From positions 17,715 to 81,714 of the forward strand of contig CACWLL010000009.1 in NCBI GenBank assembly GCA_902761735.1: DNA of 64,000 bases, given 5' to 3'. This document shows positions 16,000-23,310 of the stretch, one piece after another. The stretch's first letter is position 1. The number at the start of each line of letters is the position of its first letter. The notes beneath the pieces are model-generated. The model saw only the letters and a program-made list of their open reading frames with translations. It was not told where the DNA came from and made no database searches. Source of the stretch: an uncultured bacterium. Lineage in GTDB: Bacteria; Cyanobacteriota; Vampirovibrionia; Gastranaerophilales; Gastranaerophilaceae. Both the position numbers and the translations under genes were made by a program.

Positions 16000-17283
16000 T
16001 TACCAGAAATTATCCATAAAATATCTCGGATAATGCCTCATATACATGAAATCATCCATATACATTCTTTGATAATAGGTGCGCATCAAAAATTCCTGCT
16101 GACGGCGAGCTTCTGCTTCTGCTTGCATTTGTTGAAGATATGCCTGCTCATATTCTTGAAGAATCGCATTTGTTTTTTTATCTTCTTCGTTATTTACGTG
16201 TTCAAAGCATCTTATTAAATCATTGCCGGAGAACCTCATGATGCAGTTATTGGTTGCATTGAAAAATTCGGATTGTTGTTTGCTTAATTCCATAGGTTCT
16301 AATATAGGTGATAAAATTTCATAAATTTTATTCCAATCAGGTTTTACTACAAAGCCTGATAATTTTGATGCTGCAGCATCGATTTTCTTTTGTTCCAATC
16401 GTGCTATTCCGACGTCTGCTCTCAGGAGGTTTTCGTAATCAGAATTTGTAAGAGCGTAGTCTTTTGCCTTATATAACATTCGTAATTTTTCTGTATCATT
16501 TGTACTTGATACGGCAGCCAATCTTATGTAATTAATGGCGTTTGGATTTCTTTTAACAAGTTCATTTGCACAAATTTCAGCATCTTTTATTTTTTTTAGT
16601 CCGTAATAGTCATTATATAAAATTTCAAGAGCGGGAGTATAATTAATTGATGTTGATGGGATTTTTTTAGCACATTGTATACTCATTTCATAGTTATTCA
16701 AGTTAGAATAGATATCCCCCAGTGCGAACCATAAATTTTCTTCTGACGGATTCTTTTTATCAGCAAAATCTGCAAGATAGGTTAAAGCTCCGGCATAATT
16801 TTTATTCAGATAATATAACATTCCGAGTTTATATGACACTATATCATCATTAAGAACTCTGTCTGCGGAATTTATACGTTTAATTATCATCATTTCATTC
16901 ATTGCAGAATGCATATCGTTTTTGTCGACAAAGTAGTTATAATATTTAATGTGTGTAGGCAGAAAGTTTCCGTCAACTCCTACTGCTTTTTTATAATTTT
17001 TATCGGAAATATATTTTTCAATTTTTTTAGCGTTCTTATATGAAGTTTTTAGGGAACCTGACAAAAGTTTTTCCGCAGAATCGCTGTATGGAATAAATTT
17101 TGCGGTAAATTTTTCGGAATCTATATCATAAAATCTTACGTAGTCCGGTGCTTGAACAGGAATAAATTTTTTATTCTGCGAGTATATTGTTCCATTATTG
17201 TAATTTGAATTAACTATATCTGCGCCCGAATAATTTTGGGCGAATATTAAGACCATACATATCCAAAAAATATGTTTTTTCAT
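16000..17283 (-). CDS. Secreted TPR-like repeat protein
   Basis: A 427-residue exported protein with a signal peptide (KKHIFWICMVLIFAQNYSGA). Residues about 125-330 hold tetratricopeptide-like helix pairs, for example VSYKLGMLYYLNKNYAGAL, LWFALGDIYSNLNNYEMSI and PALEILYNDYYGLKKIKDAE. The end is an Ala/Gln/Glu-rich helix followed by a Met/Tyr-rich tail (RTYYQRMYMDDFMYMRHYP). The start is the second of two adjacent ATGs, six bases after AAAAGG. It lies 16 bases downstream of the DUF4145 gene and is probably cotranscribed. It may act as an envelope scaffold; the partner is unknown. Confidence 0.8.
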   Translation of the reverse strand: MKKHIFWICMVLIFAQNYSGADIVNSNYNNGTIYSQNKKFIPVQAPDYVRFYDIDSEKFTAKFIPYSDSAEKLLSGSLKTSYKNAKKIEKYISDKNYKKAVGVDGNFLPTHIKYYNYFVDKNDMHSAMNEMMIIKRINSADRVLNDDIVSYKLGMLYYLNKNYAGALTYLADFADKKNPSEENLWFALGDIYSNLNNYEMSIQCAKKIPSTSINYTPALEILYNDYYGLKKIKDAEICANELVKRNPNAINYIRLAAVSSTNDTEKLRMLYKAKDYALTNSDYENLLRADVGIARLEQKKIDAAASKLSGFVVKPDWNKIYEILSPILEPMELSKQQSEFFNATNNCIMRFSGNDLIRCFEHVNNEEDKKTNAILQEYEQAYLQQMQAEAEARRQQEFLMRTYYQRMYMDDFMYMRHYPRYFMDNFW

Positions 17284-17299
17284 CATAATCCTTTTCTGT

Positions 17300-18076
17300 T
17301 TATAGAATACTTGCAACGAACATTGATAATATTATAACCAATGAAATAAAGGAAGAAATGCCGACGATTATCCAAAATATCGGTAATCCTTTTTTATTAT
17401 TTTTGTGTTTCATTGTATAAGATTGTTTTGTGAAAACCTTTTTCTTTTTTGTGTTTTTTGTGGTTTGTTGATTTTTTTCCTTAGGTTTTATCCCCCAACT
17501 TATAGGGAATAATGTTATTTCTTTTTTTGATTTTTTACCCCTTTTAGAACTTGTTGATTTTTGACTTTTAGCGGAAGATTTTTTTTCTTCTTTTTCTTTC
17601 GCTTCTTCATATTTATCAGACAGGGATTTTTTTGATTTTTTGCCTGTTACGAGAAGTTCGGTATCATATCTTAATTTAAGAATATCAGATTTTGCACCTT
17701 TGTTATAAACAACATAATTAATAGCGACTTCAAAGGCTCTTTGCAGGCACTCAAGAGCATCCATACCGCTTTTTTTATTCGTAGATGAGTGAACAGCATC
17801 ATTACCTTGCTTTTTTAGGAAATACAAATCATCAATAAACTCTTTTTCTTGTTCTTCACCGGTAGAATTATCTTTTAATGTTGCAAGCATATCGTCAAAA
17901 GTTTCTTCGGTTGTACGTTTCTTCCCAAGAACATTTTTGCAGACATTTTCTGCAAATTGCCTTGTCTGAGTTATACATTGAGAAAAATACTCATCACGAT
18001 AAAGTTTTTCTGCTTCATTAATTATTTCAAATAAATTTTTATCGGTTTTTTTTAGAAAATCAAAATTCGCAGCCAT
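17300..18076 (-). CDS. DUF4145-domain protein with C-terminal membrane anchor
   Basis: A 258-residue protein. Residues 1-115 match the DUF4145 pattern (FDFLKKTDKNLFEIINEAEK, then SQCITQTRQFAENVCKNVLG and DDLYFLKKQGNDAVHSS), a module often fused to nucleases or sensors. A strongly basic Lys/Ser linker (about 140-225) leads to one C-terminal transmembrane helix (IFWIIVGISSFISLVIILSM). The start is set at ATG 18076 because the domain begins there; the frame is open upstream to 18148 without a ribosome binding site. It is divergent from the riboswitch operon, with its upstream region shared. Function unknown. Confidence 0.75.
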   Translation of the reverse strand: MAANFDFLKKTDKNLFEIINEAEKLYRDEYFSQCITQTRQFAENVCKNVLGKKRTTEETFDDMLATLKDNSTGEEQEKEFIDDLYFLKKQGNDAVHSSTNKKSGMDALECLQRAFEVAINYVVYNKGAKSDILKLRYDTELLVTGKKSKKSLSDKYEEAKEKEEKKSSAKSQKSTSSKRGKKSKKEITLFPISWGIKPKEKNQQTTKNTKKKKVFTKQSYTMKHKNNKKGLPIFWIIVGISSFISLVIILSMFVASIL

Positions 18077-18141
18077 CATTAAATTCCCGTTACAATAGTA
18101 CAATGCCGTAATATTATTGTCAAGGAGAGAACAGACTGCTG

Positions 18142-18170
18142 TTGACATTGTGATATTGTTATCTTAGGAT
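18142..18170 (+). promoter_or_regulatory. Promoter of the cobalamin-riboswitch operon
   Basis: TTGACA (18142-18147), a 17-base spacer and TAGGAT (18165-18170), placing the transcription start just before the aptamer at about 18177. Confidence 0.75.
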
Positions 18171-18176
18171 ATTTAT

Positions 18177-18340
18177 ACAAACGAGGAAACGGGGTGAAAT
18201 TCCCCGACTGTAGCCGCAACCGTATGCCGCAGATGCGGGAAAGCCGGAATGCTCAATGTTGATGAATTTCTACGTGCGATATGGAAATTCTTCCGTACTT
18301 ATTGAGATGTCCTCTTGTGAATGATGAAGAGGATTTTTTA
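18177..18340 (+). ncRNA. Cobalamin (B12) riboswitch
   Basis: The core matches the conserved cobalamin aptamer: GGAAACGGGGTGAAATTCC (18185-18203), ACTG, then GCCGCAACCGTA (18213-18224), a short P6-like hairpin (CCGC/GCGG), and the 3' box AAAGCCGGAATGC (18240-18252). A downstream hairpin GAATTTC (18264-18270) / GAAATTC (18284-18290) carries TGCG (18275-18278) in its loop, complementary to CGCA (18215-18218) in the aptamer. This is the kissing-loop pair that couples ligand binding to expression in this class. The peripheral domains are short. The cobalamin form bound is not determinable here. It controls the genes from 18341. Confidence 0.92.
18310..18339 (+). terminator. Riboswitch expression platform: terminator / SD-sequestering hairpin
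   Basis: TCCTCTT (18310-18316) pairs with AAGAGGA (18327-18333), followed by six T (18334-18339) and directly by the ATG at 18341. The 3' arm contains the AAGAGG that would act as Shine-Dalgarno, so the same hairpin could end transcription and block translation. Confidence 0.75.
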
Positions 18341-19045
18341 ATGCCGTCAGCAGTTATGTCACAACCGAATATTATGAAAACAGGAACATGCCCTCACGGT
18401 GCGCCTTTAGGAGCTTGCCCTATTTGTAACGGTATGGGCGGCGGAATGAAAACTGCTGACCATACTGCGAAACCGGGTGAAATGAGCTGGAATGAATGTG
18501 CTGCAATAGGTGCTATGTTAAAGGCTCAACAAAATGCAAAAATGCAGCGAGAGCAAGATGCTGTAAGTTTTGCACAAAGGCTTGCGGCTTTTGAAAAGTT
18601 TATGATGAATGCATCATCAAGGCTTGCAAATATTACCGGTATGATAACCAATACATTTCCTCCGTTTTTATCACGTCCGATTAATTTTATTATTAATATT
18701 ACTGTCGGAAATTTATTAAATGCGGTTAAAAATGCCCCATCGGTTGTTCAAAGTGCACTTAATTTTTTATCCCAAAAATTTGCAGATATTTCTGATAAAT
18801 TAACCGCAATATATGGTGAAGTTAAGGCGGCAATATCAAAAAAAATAGGTGAGCCGCTGAACGAGTTCAAGAAAAAGGTTAAATCGCTATTTTCAATTTT
18901 TGATGCTCAAGATACTCAAAATGATGAAAAGAAAGTTGACGAGGCTAAAAAAGCATTCAAATTAAAAACTTTTATACATTGTTTGTATAAAAAGCTTAAA
19001 GGAGAGAATGATGAAGAATTAATCCGGAAAGGACGCGAGAAATGA
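18341..19045 (+). CDS. Uncharacterised Cys-motif protein under a cobalamin riboswitch
   Basis: A 234-residue protein of unknown family. Near the N-terminus is TCPHGAPLGACPICNGMGGG, giving C17-x-H19-x6-C26-x2-C29, a plausible metal-binding knuckle, then a Gly/Met-rich turn. The rest is helical: a basic-acidic segment, a moderately hydrophobic stretch (RPINFIINITVGNLLNAV, about 120-140), and amphipathic helices ending in a Lys-rich tail. No signal peptide is seen. The start is ATG 18341, set by AAGAGG 8 bases upstream; an ATG at 18281 lies inside the riboswitch platform. It overlaps the next gene by four bases. B12 control suggests a role in cobalamin or metal handling, but nothing in the sequence proves it. 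Confidence 0.85.
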   Translation: MPSAVMSQPNIMKTGTCPHGAPLGACPICNGMGGGMKTADHTAKPGEMSWNECAAIGAMLKAQQNAKMQREQDAVSFAQRLAAFEKFMMNASSRLANITGMITNTFPPFLSRPINFIINITVGNLLNAVKNAPSVVQSALNFLSQKFADISDKLTAIYGEVKAAISKKIGEPLNEFKKKVKSLFSIFDAQDTQNDEKKVDEAKKAFKLKTFIHCLYKKLKGENDEELIRKGREK

Positions 19046-20541
19046 TTGCTATACAATTTAATGATAGTGAAACCCGACGTCAGTATCGGAATTTGACAAC
19101 AAGCCAAAAAGTTAACAATTACAAAACAAAAGAAGGTGTAATTGTAAACAGTTTTATAAAAGAGAATGAAGATGGTATTTTATCGGACTGCTATAATCTT
19201 GAGGATACAAGAGATACATTAATTATTTCAAGTAATACAAAGCTTCCTAAACAATTAGGTGAAAATTTAACTAATCCTGAGCGGAGCTTACTGCCGATTA
19301 GTGCGTTGGCGGTTGGAGTGATGGGTATATTTGCAGGGATTTCCGCTTTTGTAAAGCGCAATGCAAAAATTACAAATGAAATCGCAAAAGAAAAATGGAT
19401 AACCTCATTTACTCGAAATATTTCCATAAATGAAGAAACAGTTCAGGCAATTGTGCAGATGGTTCAAAATCCTAACAGAAAAACTGTTCGTGCGGGATTA
19501 GGGGTGCTAACTCTTACCGCAACGGCGTTTATGGGTAAAACTTTCTTTGACGGATTTAAAGATGTGTGGGTAAAAAAGAGAGAAGCGGATATCCAAAAAG
19601 ACTTGCAAGAAAACTTAATTTCTGTAGAAACACAATCTTTTAGCGGGAAAATGCAAATTATCAGGAATTTACTGTCAGAGAAAACAAAACTTTTTTCGGA
19701 ATACCTGTCCCCGACAGAGCCAAAAATTCAACCTTTTGGTATGTTTAAATCGTCGAAAGATTTATCTTTTGGGACTTCTGACAATCACAGAAAAGATACC
19801 TCTGATAATCTAAAATATTTTGCGTTAGGTTCTGCGACTTTTGCATCAATAATAGCTCTTTCTCTGTATTCAATGAAAAATCTTAGGGCAGGAACTCTTG
19901 AAACTCAAAAATTTATTGAAAAAACAAAACAAGACATGCAATTGATTGCGAAATCCTCAAAAAATAAAAAGTATGTTCAAGAGTATTTGGAAAACATGCT
20001 CCAATTTATTAATGCCAAACAATCAGATATCGATGAAGTTATTAAACATACGTCATGGTCTAAAAGAGAGAAACAAAAGTTTGTAACACGTGTAATGAAT
20101 AAGATAAATACTTCTACGGTAAAGGTAAATCCGAATATTGGCGGTGACGGTACTCAAAAACCTTCATTTTCTTCGTTTGTCGATGATTATAGAGCATTTT
20201 TCTATAATCTTTTAATAGAGCCTGACAATAAGCAATTCCAGCAGCTTTTCTTTGGAACTACGACTCTTGCTGCAATAAGTTATGGCGGCAAACTTGTAGG
20301 GGATGCAATAAAAGAAGTTCAAGTCAAAAAGATTAATGCGCAAACGGAATTGGATTTACAGCGCAGGTTGGTTTCTACGGAATTGAGAAACTTCAAAGCA
20401 AAAAAAGATGCAGCTATAAAACCGCTTGTGGAAGAGTTTTTCTCAAAAGTTGATGAAGGGAAGTCAAAAGAACAGCTGAAAACAATGGCAGAAAATATAT
20501 TATTGGAAATTAAAAACGGACCTCCGTTTGTATATTCATAA
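19042..20541 (+). CDS. Uncharacterised membrane protein of the riboswitch operon
   Basis: A 499-residue protein of unrecognised family. It has about four spaced hydrophobic segments: LLPISALAVGVMGIFAGISA (about 85-105), a stretch around LGVLTLTATAFMGKTFFDG, one around FALGSATFASIIALSLYSM, and one around FFGTTTLAAISYGGKLVGDA. Each is followed by a charged amphipathic helix (KKREADIQKDLQENLI and VQVKKINAQTELDLQRRL are alike), suggesting three related membrane-plus-helix units. AAAGGA lies upstream, and the ATG overlaps the previous stop (ATGA), so the two proteins are translationally coupled. B12-dependent control is inferred from the operon. Function unknown. Confidence 0.8.
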   Translation: MIAIQFNDSETRRQYRNLTTSQKVNNYKTKEGVIVNSFIKENEDGILSDCYNLEDTRDTLIISSNTKLPKQLGENLTNPERSLLPISALAVGVMGIFAGISAFVKRNAKITNEIAKEKWITSFTRNISINEETVQAIVQMVQNPNRKTVRAGLGVLTLTATAFMGKTFFDGFKDVWVKKREADIQKDLQENLISVETQSFSGKMQIIRNLLSEKTKLFSEYLSPTEPKIQPFGMFKSSKDLSFGTSDNHRKDTSDNLKYFALGSATFASIIALSLYSMKNLRAGTLETQKFIEKTKQDMQLIAKSSKNKKYVQEYLENMLQFINAKQSDIDEVIKHTSWSKREKQKFVTRVMNKINTSTVKVNPNIGGDGTQKPSFSSFVDDYRAFFYNLLIEPDNKQFQQLFFGTTTLAAISYGGKLVGDAIKEVQVKKINAQTELDLQRRLVSTELRNFKAKKDAAIKPLVEEFFSKVDEGKSKEQLKTMAENILLEIKNGPPFVYS

Positions 20542-20554
20542 AAAGGAGTAAATA

Positions 20555-21013
20555 ATGATTCAATCAATTGGTAATCCCGTAAATGTAAAATATGTCCCGT
20601 ATCCGACTCCTCAATTCGCACCCAAAAAACAAGATAACTACATAAGGTTTGACGAGAATAAGACGGATTTGTACGTAAGACAAGGAGAGAAAGCCCTGCC
20701 ATACTTAAATGAGATATTAAAATATTCGCAAAATGAAGTACAATTAACGGAAGCATTATATATTTTGAATCGCATGCATGATGCCGGAACAAAAGGAATT
20801 GACAAAATGTACCCGACGCTTTCCCGACTAAATTGCACACAATCCCCATATATACAGACTTTTCTGGCGGGAATTTACAGAAAAACTCGAGTGCCGGATG
20901 CGTTTGGACCTTTGTTCAGCATGCTTATTCAAAATTCGCTAAAGCCTGTTTCTACTGTTCCTTTTGACCCAAATGAGGAGATTGGCGGGGCAATCTTGAG
21001 TTATTTTTCATAA
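20555..21013 (+). CDS. Uncharacterised protein, third gene of the riboswitch operon
   Basis: A 152-residue soluble protein, with AAAAGGAG seven bases before the ATG and only 13 bases after the previous stop. The N-terminus is extended and Pro-rich (NPVNVKYVPYPTPQFAPKK). The rest looks like a short alpha-helical repeat (EKALPYLNEILKYSQ, then TEALYILNRMHDAGTKGI, then TFLAGIYRKTRVPDAFGPLF), similar to HEAT or armadillo-type units and possibly a protein-binding scaffold. No catalytic motif is visible. An antisense open frame of 176 codons over this region (20319-20849) lacks a ribosome binding site and is a shadow. Confidence 0.75.
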   Translation: MIQSIGNPVNVKYVPYPTPQFAPKKQDNYIRFDENKTDLYVRQGEKALPYLNEILKYSQNEVQLTEALYILNRMHDAGTKGIDKMYPTLSRLNCTQSPYIQTFLAGIYRKTRVPDAFGPLFSMLIQNSLKPVSTVPFDPNEEIGGAILSYFS

Positions 21014-21389
21014 TATAATATCATATTAAAAAAAGAGCCTCGGATAGAGGCTCGTTGGAATTAAGAATAGCTGGAAGTATGAAAAAGATTAATTATATTT
21101 AACAAAATAAGTGTCATTAATACAATTGCCCACTTGGCTAATTTTTAGGATAGCGAAATTTTTATATCATTTTGCAAAAATCCCATCCACAAAAATCAAA
21201 ACAAAGCGTAAAAGCCATCAATAAGTGTATTTTTGCCACTTTATCGTTTATCTTTGCTACAATTGAATTATAGCCGCTTTACAAAACTTTATAATAGGGG
21301 TTGACAAAATATTTTTTATAATGTATAGTGAAATTGTTAGATGAAGTGTTTAACAAACACTTAATAAACCTCGAGAGAGGAGGAAGCAT
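21014..21389. other. 376-base intergenic region with one hairpin and one promoter
   Basis: The region holds a 7-bp hairpin GAGCCTC/GAGGCTC (21035-21053) preceded by a run of A. On the minus strand it would be a terminator; on the plus strand it lacks a T-run but may still end the riboswitch operon. The middle (21060-21290) shows no coding frame or recognised RNA. A strong promoter follows at 21301. Confidence 0.5.
21301..21329 (+). promoter_or_regulatory. Promoter of the 91-residue protein gene
   Basis: TTGACA (21301-21306), a 17-base spacer and TATAGT (21324-21329), with a leader of about 55 bases before the start at 21390. Confidence 0.75.
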
Positions 21390-21665
21390 ATGATAACAAT
21401 AAATCCTGTAAAATTTAACACATCTAAACAGTACATTTCTTTCGGAGATGGAAACACTGTTACTCCGAATATGGCGATTCTTGCTTTGCAAAATCCAAAT
21501 GCTCGTAGAGAATTTGAAGGTAATTTGAATAATTCTATGCCGTCTAACCCAATTTCAACGGTCATAAAAAAAATTGCAAGAACTTATAAATATGTAGTTT
21601 CCTCATCTGAACAAGCAAATATGCAGAGTCAAACTCCGGATCAAAGAATTTCATTTTTAGGATAG
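21390..21665 (+). CDS. Small uncharacterised protein
   Basis: A 91-residue protein with GAGAGGAGG seven bases before the ATG, its own consensus promoter and a terminator behind, so it is a well-supported monocistronic gene. It opens MITINPVKFNTSKQYISFGD, has an Asn/Pro-rich middle and ends QRISFLG. The short 'SFG' phrase near the N-terminus recurs in similar form (NFG) in the small protein at 50526. No known domain, signal peptide or membrane segment is seen. Function unknown. Confidence 0.8.
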   Translation: MITINPVKFNTSKQYISFGDGNTVTPNMAILALQNPNARREFEGNLNNSMPSNPISTVIKKIARTYKYVVSSSEQANMQSQTPDQRISFLG

Positions 21666-21727
21666 TGGTTCACTTGTTCAGATATAGTTAAATATTTATA
21701 TTTACCCCAAAACATACTTCAAATAAT

Positions 21728-21750
21728 ACCGCCTTTTAGGCGGTTTTGTT
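21728..21750 (+). terminator. Rho-independent terminator
   Basis: The stem ACCGCC/GGCGGT (21728-21744) with a TTTTA loop is followed by TTTGTT. Confidence 0.85.
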
Positions 21751-21837
21751 ATGTAAATTTTTGTAAAATAAAATTTGATTTCTATAAAGATATTAAATAA
21801 ACATTCCGATATACACGAAGAATATAAGGAGTACTTT

Positions 21838-23217
21838 ATGGAAATTCAAAATACCCCGTTTTTAAGATTGGTAGCTAATCAAAAGAAAATCGATGCCGAA
21901 TCTACTAAGGAATATACGCTTCAAAATCCTGAGGAAGCTATGGAATTGAAACAAATAGTAGAAGACGTATTGAGAGTAAATGAAGGAGAAACAATATATA
22001 GCATTGCCAATCAAATTGCTGTTCAAGGTAATACAAAGAATTCGTGTATTTTGCATGATGCTACAACAACAGAGAACATTAAAAAAGGGTATGCTATTAC
22101 TATTAGTGATTTATCTGAACAACAGATAAAAGATATTAAGCGAGTTATTTATGAATTGCACCATAAGCATTCAACTCCGGTAAATCCTTCTAATCCGGTT
22201 AACCCTGATAACCCGGTGGTCAACCCTGATCCTGATAACCCGGTTGTCAATCCTGACCCTGATGACCCGGTGGTTAACCCTGACAATCCGTCAACTCCGG
22301 CTTCTGATGACGTAGATGCGGCTCTTGATAAATTTTTTGAATATGTTCATTCTAAAAATGGTTCTATTACAAAAGAAACAGGTATCACAAGAACTCAGCT
22401 CGTAATGTTGACGAAGAATGATGATAGGGAAGAAGACTTTGGGTATTTCTTCAGTCAGTTAAACAAGATTTTTAATGTTTTGGACAGTAATTCCAACAGT
22501 ACATTATCTGCAGATGAAATTAAAGTAATTATAACCAATAATCCTGAATTAATAAATAACATGGTAGATATACAAAAAGGTGTAATTGCAAGTGATTCGG
22601 AGCAAGCAAATAGCGTTGAAAGAGCTTATCAAGCAAAAATTGAAGAATTTGCCGCACAAATACAAACACAATTTAGTGCTATGACATTAGAACAAAAGAA
22701 AGCGTTTGTTATTGCAAGAACCGAGGAATATTTTAATGCTTCCGGTATGACTGACCAAGCACAAGCTCTTGCAAGATTAAAAGCTGCAAATAAAATTGCA
22801 TACGATGATTTGAATTCCGGCAACGGCGATGGAAGCAGAACTCTTGGTGTATATCTGTATTACTTAAACAGCTCAGGGACTTCTTGGTATTCTGATGATG
22901 ATGAGGGCGATGGCCCCGGTGGCATGTTCTTAGATATAAATATGGCACGTGACCCGAGTACTAAATGGTATGATTTAGTTGAAGTCATGGTTCATGAAGT
23001 AACTCATGCTACGGCTTATTTACATCCTACAAATTTGCCTAAATGGGGTGAACATGTTGCATATCAAGCAGGCGAAGATTATTTGGATAGCGTCAGCGAA
23101 GGTGCTTGGTGGGGCTTTAAAGAACTTGATGAAATAAGAGAGCATATCGCAACTTATTATAGCCAGAAAGATGTTGACTTAGAGCCTAATTGGGCGTGGT
23201 GGACATACCAAGCTTAA
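21838..23217 (+). CDS. Putative zinc metalloprotease with LysM-like and EF-hand modules
   Basis: A 459-residue multidomain protein. Residues about 48-90 resemble a LysM (NEGETIYSIANQIA ... GYAITI). Residues 114-155 form a low-complexity linker of near-identical NPDNPVV / NPDPDDPVV repeats. Residues 216-227 (DSNSNSTLSADE) form a canonical 12-residue EF-hand calcium loop. The C-terminal domain carries the zincin motif HEVTH at 386-390 within VEVMVHEVTHATAYLHP; Glu or His in WGEHVAYQ could be the third ligand. No N-terminal signal peptide is present. The start is ATG 21838, with AAGGAG just upstream; the frame is open for 63 bases before that. It lies 93 bases before the first MGM-family gene. 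An extracellular role is likely but the export route is unclear. Confidence 0.78.
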   Translation: MEIQNTPFLRLVANQKKIDAESTKEYTLQNPEEAMELKQIVEDVLRVNEGETIYSIANQIAVQGNTKNSCILHDATTTENIKKGYAITISDLSEQQIKDIKRVIYELHHKHSTPVNPSNPVNPDNPVVNPDPDNPVVNPDPDDPVVNPDNPSTPASDDVDAALDKFFEYVHSKNGSITKETGITRTQLVMLTKNDDREEDFGYFFSQLNKIFNVLDSNSNSTLSADEIKVIITNNPELINNMVDIQKGVIASDSEQANSVERAYQAKIEEFAAQIQTQFSAMTLEQKKAFVIARTEEYFNASGMTDQAQALARLKAANKIAYDDLNSGNGDGSRTLGVYLYYLNSSGTSWYSDDDEGDGPGGMFLDINMARDPSTKWYDLVEVMVHEVTHATAYLHPTNLPKWGEHVAYQAGEDYLDSVSEGAWWGFKELDEIREHIATYYSQKDVDLEPNWAWWTYQA

Positions 23218-23310
23218 CAATACTTAACATGTAAGCTTAAAAAATTAAAGTTTCCTGTCGATATAGCCGTACTGCATGATATAAGGAACTAATCGAAAGG
23301 AAATCCAACT

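Noticed and set aside
18281-18340. Upstream ATG of the first riboswitch-operon gene
   Set aside because: It lies in the riboswitch expression platform (hairpin and terminator) without a ribosome binding site; ATG 18341 has AAGAGG.
20319-20849. 176-codon leftward frame over the riboswitch operon
   Set aside because: It is antisense to two well-supported genes, with no ribosome binding site or promoter.
21035-21053. Rightward terminator of the riboswitch operon
   Set aside because: The hairpin is preceded by A and not followed by T, so on this strand it is not a convincing intrinsic terminator; it was recorded as part of the intergenic region only.
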